Shown here in pieces: positions 1 to 7,900 of a stretch of DNA of 64,000 nucleotides. The notes below the pieces were generated by a model. It saw only the letters and a program-made list of their open reading frames with translations. It had not been told where the DNA came from and did not search any database. This stretch comes from Humibacter ginsenosidimutans. GTDB lineage: Bacteria; Actinomycetota; Actinomycetes; Actinomycetales; Microbacteriaceae. The stretch lies in the NCBI RefSeq assembly GCF_007859675.1, contig NZ_CP042305.1:3410001-3474000 (forward strand), read 5' to 3'. How positions within the stretch are numbered: position 1 is the first letter of the stretch; every line of letters begins with the position of its first letter. The position numbers and the translations under genes are program-made.

Positions 1-1
1 C

Positions 2-487
2 GACGACTCGGACGGGTGGTACGACCACGTGGCGCCGACCATTCTGAACGGCTCGAAGGATGCCGCGAACGACTCGACGGTCTGCACCACCGCGAAGGCT
101 TCCGCTGCCGGTGGCTACGCGGATCGTTGCGGCCCGAGCCAGCGCCTGCCGTTCCTCGTGATCTCGCCGTTCTCGAAGCAGAACTACGTGGACCACACCG
201 CCATCGAGCAGACCTCGATCACGAAGTTCATCGAGGACAACTGGTCGACCGGTCGTCTCGGCGACTCCTCGTTCGACCAGCGCGCGGGCTCGATCACCTC
301 GATGTTCGACTTCGCCCACCCGCAGCAGCGCGCCGTGCTGCTCGGGTCGAACGGAGCCGTGTCCAAGGTGGTCCCGGTGCGGGTGACCGGGTATGGCAAC
401 GGCAATCAGGGCGGCAACGGCCAGGGCGGTCACGGCAGCCAGGGCGGCAACGGCAACCATCAGGGCGGTCACGGCCACCACAGCTGA
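2..487 (+). CDS. Phosphoesterase-family protein (acid phosphatase / phospholipase C-like), C-terminal part
   Basis: Only the last 161 residues are in the window; the start lies upstream. The fragment opens with DSDGWYDHVAP, a metal-site segment typical of the PF04185 phosphoesterases (phospholipase C and acid phosphatases), followed by LPFLVISPFSKQNYVDHT, also characteristic of that family. These enzymes are usually exported and hydrolyse phosphate mono- or diesters; the substrate here is not evident. The tail after about residue 125 is a low-complexity run of Gly, Asn, Gln and His (GNGQGGHG-like repeats) not needed for the fold, possibly wall-associated or metal-binding. The stop is followed by a family intergenic repeat. 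Confidence 0.8.
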   Translation, partial: DDSDGWYDHVAPTILNGSKDAANDSTVCTTAKASAAGGYADRCGPSQRLPFLVISPFSKQNYVDHTAIEQTSITKFIEDNWSTGRLGDSSFDQRAGSITSMFDFAHPQQRAVLLGSNGAVSKVVPVRVTGYGNGNQGGNGQGGHGSQGGNGNHQGGHGHHS

Positions 488-507
488 CGCCAGTCGAGAG
501 ACCCGCC

Positions 508-600
508 GGTTGAGGAGCGCCGCGTGAGCGGCGCGTCTCGAAACCGAGCGCCGATCGTCGGCCTGGTTTCGAGACGCCCGCCTTCGGCGTGCTCAGCACC
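508..600. repeat. Intergenic palindromic repeat of the GAGGAGCG/TCTCGAAACC family
   Basis: Reads GGTTGAGGAGCGC... with inner arms GCGTCTCGAAACC at 533-545 and GGTTTCGAGACGC at 565-577 (13 of 13 paired) and a degenerate outer arm ending in GTGCTCAGC. Related copies are at 51418-51555 and, translated, at 6879-6990. Confidence 0.75.
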
Positions 601-608
601 CGTGCTCA

Positions 609-670
609 CTGAGCGAGCGAAGCGAGTCGACGCGCACACGATGCCCTTCGACTCGCTTTCGCTCGCTCAG
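609..670. terminator. Long hairpin between convergent genes, likely bidirectional terminator
   Basis: Arms 609-630 and 648-670 (CTGAGCGAGCGA... / ...TCGCTCGCTCAG) pair over 22 bp with one bulged base and a 17-nt loop. It lies between the phosphoesterase stop and the stop of the minus-strand membrane gene. No T-tract is seen, so the terminator role is inferred from position. Confidence 0.5.
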
Positions 671-691
671 CGAGCGGAAGAGGCCGCCCGT

Positions 692-1816
692 CTACGCGAC
701 CGCGACCGGCTTCGCGGCCTGTGCCGCGGCATCCTCGTCGTCCCAGCCGTCGACGTGCACGACCTCCCTCGAGCGGAAGTGCCCTGAGACCTGCAGCACG
801 ATGCCGAGCACCGACCAGCCGGCGAGCACGAGCAGAGGGAAGGCGATCGACGCGCTGGGGAAGTACGACAAGTCACGCAGCAGCGTCGCGGCCGAGCCGG
901 GAACGAACCACTGCCCCACGGCACCCCACGCCCCTGGCATGAACTGGGTCGGCTGCGTCGCGGATGCCAGCGGGTTGCCGATGAGGATCGTCACGACCGC
1001 GCCGACCGCGATGCCCGCCGGTCCGATGAGCGACGACATGCCCACGATGAACGACGCCGTGGCGAACACGGCCAGCGCCATCGCGCCGACATTGCCGACG
1101 AACGATCCCTGCAGAATGCCGAACCACGGCTGCAGCACGCTCACGACGATCAGGCCCGCTGCCACGGCGTAGACCGCGGTCGCGGTCAGCCGGCGCCACA
1201 CTCCGGTGATGAGCAGCGAGATGAGCACACCGCCGATCATGCCGCCGAGCGCGAGCGGGAACGCGGCCGCCGCCATCCCCGTTCCTCGCGAGTCCGTGCT
1301 CGCCAGCGGCACCACATCGGTGAGCTTCACCGTCACGCTGGGCACGGAGCCCAGCGCCTGCAGCACCTGCTCGGCGCTGGCGCCCTTCGCGGCGGCGGCC
1401 TGCGCGCCGGCCTGGGCGGCCTGCTGGATGCCGGCGGTCACCTGCTTCTGCAGCACGCCCTGCACCGCGGTCATCACCTGAGTGACCGCCGGGCTCGCCG
1501 CGGAGGCCGTGAGAACCTCCGGCGTCGTGCCGATGACGATGCCGCCGTCATAGTCCCTGTGCTTGATGCCGGTGACGATCGCGCCGCGGTCGCTCACCTT
1601 CGTCACGTCGAAGAGGCCGGGCTCCGCCTTGTCGAGCGCGTTGATGACGGCATCCACCTGCGCGCTCTGCCCGGTGACCGCGATCGGCAGGTTCTGCGGC
1701 TTCGCGGTGACGGTGGGCCAGAGGAACGCGAGCACGACGACGCCGATCGCGACGGATGCGGCGATGCCGATGAGCACGGAGCGACCCCACGTGGTGTGGG
1801 CGATGCGTTCGGACAT
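692..1816 (-). CDS. ABC-2 / YhgE-Pip-like integral membrane protein (374 aa)
   Basis: The N-terminus MSERIAHTTW leads into one transmembrane helix (about residues 15-37), an extracytoplasmic stretch of about 170 residues with an Ala/Gln-rich helical part, then five or six hydrophobic helices to the C-terminus. This layout matches the membrane subunit of ABC-2 exporters and the Pip/YhgE group (also DUF3533-like); no ATPase gene adjoins. The open frame extends further upstream, but the ATG at 1816 has AGGAG at ideal spacing and lies just downstream of a palindromic operator, so it is chosen. The divergent TetR gene at 2011 probably controls it. Substrate unknown. Confidence 0.75.
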   Translation of the reverse strand: MSERIAHTTWGRSVLIGIAASVAIGVVVLAFLWPTVTAKPQNLPIAVTGQSAQVDAVINALDKAEPGLFDVTKVSDRGAIVTGIKHRDYDGGIVIGTTPEVLTASAASPAVTQVMTAVQGVLQKQVTAGIQQAAQAGAQAAAAKGASAEQVLQALGSVPSVTVKLTDVVPLASTDSRGTGMAAAAFPLALGGMIGGVLISLLITGVWRRLTATAVYAVAAGLIVVSVLQPWFGILQGSFVGNVGAMALAVFATASFIVGMSSLIGPAGIAVGAVVTILIGNPLASATQPTQFMPGAWGAVGQWFVPGSAATLLRDLSYFPSASIAFPLLVLAGWSVLGIVLQVSGHFRSREVVHVDGWDDEDAAAQAAKPVAVA

Positions 1817-1828
1817 GAATTCTCCTAA

Positions 1829-1842
1829 AACGAATGTTCGTT
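1829..1842. promoter_or_regulatory. Palindromic TetR-type operator AACGAA-TG-TTCGTT
   Basis: Perfect 6-bp arms around a 2-bp centre, 12 nt upstream of the start codon at 1816 and inside the only leader of that gene. Its position and the divergent TetR gene 170 bp away point to repressor binding; the pairing is inferred. Confidence 0.65.
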
Positions 1843-2010
1843 CTTTATAATCGATCATGCGATCGTCGATGTCAACGCGACGAGGAGGCTCGCCGGCTGA
1901 GTCGGTCGAGACCGGCGGCGTGCGACGCTGGTCTCGACACGCAGGGTCGGCCATTGCGTCGGCGGGCGGCCAAGAGGCTCGTCCGATGATGGAGCAGAAC
2001 GGGAGGGTGG

Positions 2011-2616
2011 ATGCCCAAGGTCAGTGACGAGCATCGCGAGGCTCGGCGGCGCCAGATTCTCGAGGCCGCCATGCGCAGCTTCCTGCGCGGCGGGTTTCAG
2101 GAGTCGTCGATGAGCGACATCATCGCGGAGTCCGGGCTCTCCGCAGGGGCCATCTACGGTCACTTCGCGAGCAAGTCGGAGATCGTCGCCGCGGTGGCGA
2201 GCGAGGTGCTCGAGGGCGGCCTCGCCGCGATGAAGGAGATGCGTGAGCCGGACGGCACGCCGTCGCATCCGCTCGACTTGATCCAGCGGCTCGTGGCGGG
2301 GCTCATGGAACGTGCAGGGGGAACGGCGCTGCCCGTGCAGGTGTGGGGGCGGGCGGTGATCGATCCGGAGCTCCGTGCCATGTTCGGCACGGTGGTACCC
2401 GCCATCCGCGCCGTCATCGCCGATCAGATCGCCCTGTGGATGCACGAGACCTGCGGGGTGCCCGACGACGTCGCGGTGGCTCGCGGGGCCGAGCTGGCGC
2501 CGCTCATGACGGGGATCTTGCAGGGCGGCATCACCCAGGCCGAACTGCTCGACGGCTTCGACCTGACGGCCTATCTCGCGCTCGCCGCGCCCCTCTTCGA
2601 GCCGCCCGCCGCCTGA
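2011..2616 (+). CDS. TetR/AcrR-family transcriptional regulator (201 aa)
   Basis: The N-terminal helix-turn-helix region (about residues 8-57) has the TetR pattern ILEAAMRSFLRGGF...SMSDIIAESGLSAGAIYGHFASK, followed by an all-helical ligand domain. GGGAGG precedes the ATG at 2011. The gene is divergent from the ABC-2-like membrane protein, whose leader holds an AACGAA/TTCGTT palindrome, so local repression of that transporter is likely. The inducer is unknown. Confidence 0.88.
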   Translation: MPKVSDEHREARRRQILEAAMRSFLRGGFQESSMSDIIAESGLSAGAIYGHFASKSEIVAAVASEVLEGGLAAMKEMREPDGTPSHPLDLIQRLVAGLMERAGGTALPVQVWGRAVIDPELRAMFGTVVPAIRAVIADQIALWMHETCGVPDDVAVARGAELAPLMTGILQGGITQAELLDGFDLTAYLALAAPLFEPPAA

Positions 2617-2657
2617 GCGCTGGACCCGGAGCGCGCTCCGGCCGTCATCATGGAGAC

Positions 2658-3584
2658 ATGAAACGAATCACCCTGGGCAACTCCGACATCGAGGCGAGCA
2701 ATGTCGTGCTCGGCCTCATGCGCATCCTCGAGAAGAGCGACGACGAGATCCGCACTCTGGTCTCCACGGCGCGCGACAACGGCATCGACTTCTTCGACCA
2801 CGCGGATGTCTACGGCGGCGACCACGGCTGCGAGCGCCGGTTCGGCGACGCGGTGCAGTTCAGCGCCGCTGAGCGCGAGCAGGTGTTCCTCCAGTCGAAG
2901 GTGGGCATCCGGCAGGGCTTCTGGGACTTCTCGAAGGAGCACATCCTCGAGTCGGTCGACGAGTCGCTGGCCGCTCTGCGCACCGACTACCTCGACGTTC
3001 TGCTGCTGCACCGCCCCGACACCCTGATGGAGCCGGACGAGATCGCGGATGCCTTCGACACCCTCCACGCGGCGGGAAAGGTGCGCAACTTCGGAGTCTC
3101 GAACCAGACGCCGGGCCAGATGGAACTGCTGCGTCGATCGCTGAGCCGGCCGATCGTGGCGAACCAGGTTCAGCTGAGCATCACGCACGCGAACCTGCTC
3201 GCACAGGGCATCGCCGCCAACATGAACGGGCTCGACCAGTCGATCGACCGCGACAACGGCATCCTCGACTACGCACGTCTGAACGACATCACGCTGCAGG
3301 CGTGGTCGCCCTTCCAGAAGGGCTTCTTCGACGGCGTCTTCCTCGGCGACCGCGAGAACTACGCCGACCTGAACGACGCGATCGACGAGATCGCGGCCTC
3401 GTACGGCGTGACGCCGACGGCGATCGCCGTGGCGTGGATCACCAGGCATCCCGCGAACATGCAGGTCGTGCTCGGCACGACCAACCCGCAGCGGGTGAAG
3501 GATGCCGCGTCCGGCTCCGACCTGCCGCTCACGCGCCCCGAGTGGTACCGCCTCTTCACCGCCGCCGGTCACACCCTGCCGTAG
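2658..3584 (+). CDS. Aldo/keto reductase, YdhF-like (308 aa)
   Basis: A (beta/alpha)8 NADPH-dependent oxidoreductase. The catalytic tetrad pattern is visible: Asp and Tyr in DFFDHADVYGG, Lys in LQSKVGI and His in LLLHRPD; the C-terminal AVAWITRHPANMQVVLGTTNPQRV fits the cofactor phosphate-binding part. Architecture is closest to the E. coli YdhF branch. It starts 41 bp after the TetR stop with GGAG close to the ATG, so cotranscription with the regulator is possible. Physiological substrate cannot be read from sequence. Confidence 0.88.
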   Translation: MKRITLGNSDIEASNVVLGLMRILEKSDDEIRTLVSTARDNGIDFFDHADVYGGDHGCERRFGDAVQFSAAEREQVFLQSKVGIRQGFWDFSKEHILESVDESLAALRTDYLDVLLLHRPDTLMEPDEIADAFDTLHAAGKVRNFGVSNQTPGQMELLRRSLSRPIVANQVQLSITHANLLAQGIAANMNGLDQSIDRDNGILDYARLNDITLQAWSPFQKGFFDGVFLGDRENYADLNDAIDEIAASYGVTPTAIAVAWITRHPANMQVVLGTTNPQRVKDAASGSDLPLTRPEWYRLFTAAGHTLP

Positions 3585-3590
3585 CAACCC

Positions 3591-3666
3591 GTACGCAATT
3601 CGGGCCGGACCCGGTGTCGCGCGCCACCTGCGGCCGCGCACCGCGGTCCGAGCCTGGATTGCGTAC
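3591..3666. repeat. Imperfect stem-loop between convergent genes
   Basis: Outer arms GTACGCAAT at 3591-3599 and ATTGCGTAC at 3658-3666 pair perfectly; inner parts pair imperfectly. It fills the gap between the AKR stop and the stop of the minus-strand gene at 3670. Likely a bidirectional transcription-end structure. Confidence 0.5.
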
Positions 3667-3669
3667 CGG

Positions 3670-4248
3670 CTACTGCCGGTCGCCGATCACGCTGAGGGGC
3701 GGCGGCCCGATCACCGTCTTGTACCAGCTCCAGGCGATGCCCTCGGTCTGCTGAATGTAGACGTAGCTCAGGGCCGAGGCGGGCAGCACGTTCAGCTCGA
3801 CCGACAGCACCTGCTGCCCGTTGACCGTGCGGCTGCCGAGGCCGGCGGGGTTGTAGGCGCCCTCCTGCTCGACGTCGAAGACGATCGGTGTGAAGGCATC
3901 CAGATAGAACGAGACCACGTAGTCACGCGTCTCGGTGATGCCATACGCGGCGGGCTCGAAGTGCACGGAGACGGCCGGCTCGCGCGAGGGATTCGCGGAG
4001 TAGTCGAAGCTCGCGTAGGCGGATGCGGCATCCGTCTGCACGATCGTGGCCTGGATGAGCGTGGTGTTCGTGCGGCCTCGACCGACCGGATGCGTGACAG
4101 AAAGCGTCTCGATCGGCGAACCGAGCAGAGGCGAGGTGTTCGCGCCGAGTGTGGGCGACTCCGAAGGCGAGATGTCGTTCGTGAAAGCCGAGAAATCGAC
4201 CTTGCGCGTGTCCATGGCGCCCCCGAAGGACTTCGGGGTTTCAGACAT
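3670..4248 (-). CDS. Protein of unknown function (192 aa)
   Basis: I do not recognise a family. It has no signal peptide or membrane segment. Ser/Thr-rich residues 1-60 precede a probable beta-rich domain (repeated hydrophobic/aromatic alternation such as RDYVVSFYLDAFTPIVFDV, then a conserved-looking WSWYKTVIG near the C-terminus). A TAGACT -10 box at 4256-4261 (top-strand AGTCTA) ends seven bases before the ATG at 4248, so the transcript is probably leaderless, which supports this start and the reality of the gene. It faces the AKR gene. Confidence 0.6.
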   Translation of the reverse strand: MSETPKSFGGAMDTRKVDFSAFTNDISPSESPTLGANTSPLLGSPIETLSVTHPVGRGRTNTTLIQATIVQTDAASAYASFDYSANPSREPAVSVHFEPAAYGITETRDYVVSFYLDAFTPIVFDVEQEGAYNPAGLGSRTVNGQQVLSVELNVLPASALSYVYIQQTEGIAWSWYKTVIGPPPLSVIGDRQ

Positions 4249-4321
4249 GAGCGTCAGTCTAGTTTCGCGAGCGGCGCGCCGATACGGTGACGACGGCGAA
4301 TCTGCGCCTGCTCACTGCCGT

Positions 4322-4388
4322 CCGTTTTCAGGACGTTTCGCGACCCAGCCACGCAGGGTGGATGACTCGGCGCATGTCCTGAAAACGG
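4322..4388. repeat. Intergenic stem-loop with arms CCGTTTTCAGGAC
   Basis: Arms 4322-4334 and 4376-4388 are perfectly complementary over 13 bp around a 41-nt loop. It lies between two divergent genes (stop-free side), so it is not placed as a terminator. One of several large palindromes in this window. Confidence 0.55.
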
Positions 4389-4469
4389 GCGCGGAGCTGC
4401 GGTGCGGAGTCGGGGGCGCGGATCCGGGGTGCGGCGCAGCGGACCGTGTCGCGTGCCTAAGATGGTTCG

Positions 4470-4979
4470 GTGGTCGAACTATCTGATGCATCGCGCTCAG
4501 CGGATGCCCGCGCCGCCGTGCACGCGCTCACCAGGGCATCCCGCATCCTCGAACGCGCACTGAACGGCCTGAGTCTTGCCGACTTCCGGGTGCTGTCGGC
4601 TGTCGCGGCCGGCGAGGCACGGGCATCCCGGCTCGCTGCGCGACTCGCCATCGGCAAGCCGACGGTGAGCGCCACCGTCGACTCGCTCGTTCGCCGAGGG
4701 ATGCTCCGCCGCACCGCCCACGACACCGACCAGCGCGCCGTCGAACTGGCGCTCACCGCGAAGGGTGACGCCGCCCGAGACGAGGCGGAGCGTGCGCTCG
4801 CCTCCGTCGTGACGCAGTTGGCGGCGGAGACGGAGCATCCGGATGCCGTGCTCGCCTCGCTCGCGGAGTTGGGCGACGGGATCGAGCGTCGCCAGGCATC
4901 CGTCGCCTCGGAAAGAGGCGTGCCACTCGCCGCAGACGCGGCGACCGCGGTGGGCGCGCAGGCCGGGGCGACCGAGTGA
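4470..4979 (+). CDS. MarR-family winged-helix regulator (169 aa)
   Basis: Winged HTH in residues about 20-100: ALNGLSLADFRVLSAVAAGEARASRLAARLAIGKPTV resembles MarR helices, followed by the wing RRTAHDTDQRAVELALTAKG. The GTG at 4470 is chosen because a TAAGAT box at 4458-4463 ends six bases upstream, giving a leaderless mRNA. The stop overlaps the next start by four bases (GTGA), so it is translationally coupled to the ABC exporter fusion and is its likely regulator, a common arrangement for multidrug exporters. Confidence 0.85.
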   Translation: MVELSDASRSADARAAVHALTRASRILERALNGLSLADFRVLSAVAAGEARASRLAARLAIGKPTVSATVDSLVRRGMLRRTAHDTDQRAVELALTAKGDAARDEAERALASVVTQLAAETEHPDAVLASLAELGDGIERRQASVASERGVPLAADAATAVGAQAGATE

Positions 4980-7900
4980 GCGCGGCGGAGACCCGGAACA
5001 CGCCGACCGCGGAGAAGCCCGACGATACGGGCGCAGACCGGGCGACAGCAGGCAAGGCGTCCGCAGACGGCACCGGCATACCCGGGCCCGACGGTCGCAA
5101 GCAGGCCGGCTGGGTGCGCCGGCTCGCCCACTACCTCTGGCGCCACCGCACCAATGTGACCATCGCCGTGTCGGCCGCTGTCCTGGGCTCGGCATGCCAG
5201 GTGGCGACGCCCCTCATCGCGCGGCAGATCGTCGATGGCGTCATCGTCGCCAAGACGGCGCCGTTGCTGCCCTGGCTCGGCCTGCTCATCGCCCTCGCGC
5301 TGATCGCGTTCGGGTTCTCCTACCTCCGCCGGTACCGAGGCGGCCGGGTCGCGCTCGACGTGCAGAACGACCTGCGCAACGAGATGCACGACAAGCTGCA
5401 GTCGCTCGATGCCGCCACTCTCGACACCATGCCCACCGGCCAGCTCGTGGCCCGCGCGAACTCCGACTCCGCGCTCGTGCAGGGGCTGCTGAACTTCTTG
5501 CCGCTGGTGTCGGGCAACGTGCTCATGCTGGTGCTTTCGCTCATCGTGATGTTCGTGTTGTCGCCGCTGCTGGCGATCATCAGCCTCGCCGTGCTGCCTG
5601 CGCTGCTCATCATCAGCTATCGCATGCGCCGCCGGGTCTTCCCCGCCACCTGGGACGGCCAGCAGAAGGAGGGCGACCTCGCCGAGATCGTCGACGAGGA
5701 CGTGGGCGGTGTTCGGGTGGTGAAGGCCTTCGGGCAGGAGCGCCGGGAGCTCGAGCGGCTGACGCGCACGGCATCCTCGCTCTACGGATCGCAGATGCGC
5801 GCGGTGCGCATCCAGTCCAGGTACCAGCCGCTGCTGGAGGCGGTCCCCGTGCTCGGGCAGGTGGGCATCCTCGCTCTCGGCGGATGGCTGGCCCTCACCG
5901 GCGACATCACGCTCGGCACGTTCCTCGCGTTCTCCACCTACATCGCCCAGCTCATGGCGCCGGCGAGGCAGCTGGCGGGCATCCTCACCATCGGCCAGAT
6001 GGCGCGCACCGGGTTGGAGCGCATCTTCCAGCTGCTCGACATGACACCGGCCATCAAGGATGCGCCCACCGCCGTCGACCTCCCCGAGCGTCCAGGCGCG
6101 ATCGCGTTCGACGACGTGACGTTCGGCTACGAACCGGATGCCCCGGTGCTGCAGCACTTCACGCTCACCGTGCAGCCGGGGGAGCGGGTGGCCCTCGTGG
6201 GTGCCAGTGGAAGCGGCAAGTCCACGGTCGGTCGGCTGCTCGTTCGGTACTACGACCCCGATTCGGGAAGCGTGACGATCGGCGGTGAGCCGGTGCAGGA
6301 CATCCGCCTCAGCTCGCTGCGGCAGGCGATCGGCATGGCGTTCGAAGACGCCTTCCTGTTCTCCGAATCGGTGCACGACAACATCGCATATGGGGCACCG
6401 GATGCCACCGACGATCAGATCGAGGCGGCCGCACGCGCCGCGCAGGCGCACGACTTCATCATGGAGCTGCCGCGCGGCTACGACACCGTGGTGGGCGAGC
6501 GCGGGCTGAGCCTCTCGGGTGGTCAGAGGCAGCGCATCGCGCTCGCCAGGGCCATTCTGCGCGACCCCGCGATCCTCGTGCTCGACGACGCCACGAGCGC
6601 GATCGATGCGCGCACCGAGCAGACCATCCACGACGCGCTGCGCAGCGTGATGGAGAATCGCACGGTGCTGCTCGTCGCGCACCGGCACTCCACGCTCCAC
6701 CTCGCCGACCGCATCGTCGTGCTCGATCACGGGCGCATCGTCGACCAGGGCAGCCATGACGAGCTCATCGATCGCAGCGACACGTACCGCGCGCTGTTCG
6801 GTGCGACGGATGCCGCCCGCCGCGGCGAGGTGGACGCGTTGGCGGGGATGCCCGTCGGCATCGACGCTGACGTTCATCCCGCCGGCCGAGGAGCGACCGC
6901 CGAAGGCGGACGCGCCTCGAGGCCCGACGATGTCCGGGGCGGCGGCTTCGAGACGCGGACCGTCGGGGCGACCCACTCCTCAGCCGGCGGTGGTGGCGGG
7001 CAAGCGGGCAACGGCAGCGCCGGCGGCGCCCCACGCCCGCGCCGCGCCGCTGGCGGGCCCGGCATCGGCATGGGGCTCGGCGGCGGGGGCGGCGGCATGC
7101 GCGGCATGGGCGCCGGTCTCGCCCCGACGCCCGAGCTTCTGGCGCGCGTCGCGGCGCTGCCGCCGGTGCGCGACATCCCCACGATCGACCTCGATCAGGA
7201 GTCGATGCACGATCCGGAGTTCTCCCTCGGCAAGGTGCTGAGGCAGTTCCGCCGCCCGTTGCTGCTCGCGCTGGTGTTCGTGGTGATCGACGCGCTCGCC
7301 GGACTCCTCGGACCCGCCGTGGTGAAGACGGGCATCGACCAGGGCGTGACGACGGGAGCCGCTGCGGTGCTGTTCGGGGCATCCGCTGTCTATCTCGTCG
7401 TCACGATCGCGGACATGTTCAACGGCATGGCCGAGTCCCTCGTCACCGGGCGGGCGGCGCAGCGCATCATGCTGTCGCTGCGCATCCGGGTGTTCGCGCA
7501 ACTGCAGCGGCTCTCGCTCGACTACTACGAGCGCGAGATGGCCGGCCGCATCATGACGCGCATGACGACCGACATCGACCAGTTCGAGTCTTTGTTGCAG
7601 AACGGCTTGCTGGGCGCCCTCGTGGCGTTCGTCACGTTCGTCGGCGTCGGCGTCGCGCTCGTGATCGTGGATGCCCCGCTCGGCCTCGCCGTGCTCACCG
7701 TCGTCATTCCGTTGGCACTGGCCACGGTGTGGTTCCGGCGTCGCTCGTCGAAGCTGTACGACCTGTCGCGCGAGCGCATCGCGATCGTGAACGCCGCATT
7801 CCAGGAGAGCCTCTCCGGTGTGCGCGAGTCGCAGGCGTTCACGCATGAGGACGCGACCATGCGCCGCTTCCACGGGCACGGCAGTGCGTACCTCAGGTCT

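Noticed and set aside
4457..6976. 839-residue open frame on the minus strand opposite the ABC exporter and MarR genes
   Set aside because: It mirrors the third-position G+C bias of the plus-strand genes, has low-complexity Arg/Glu/His/Asp composition and no domain.
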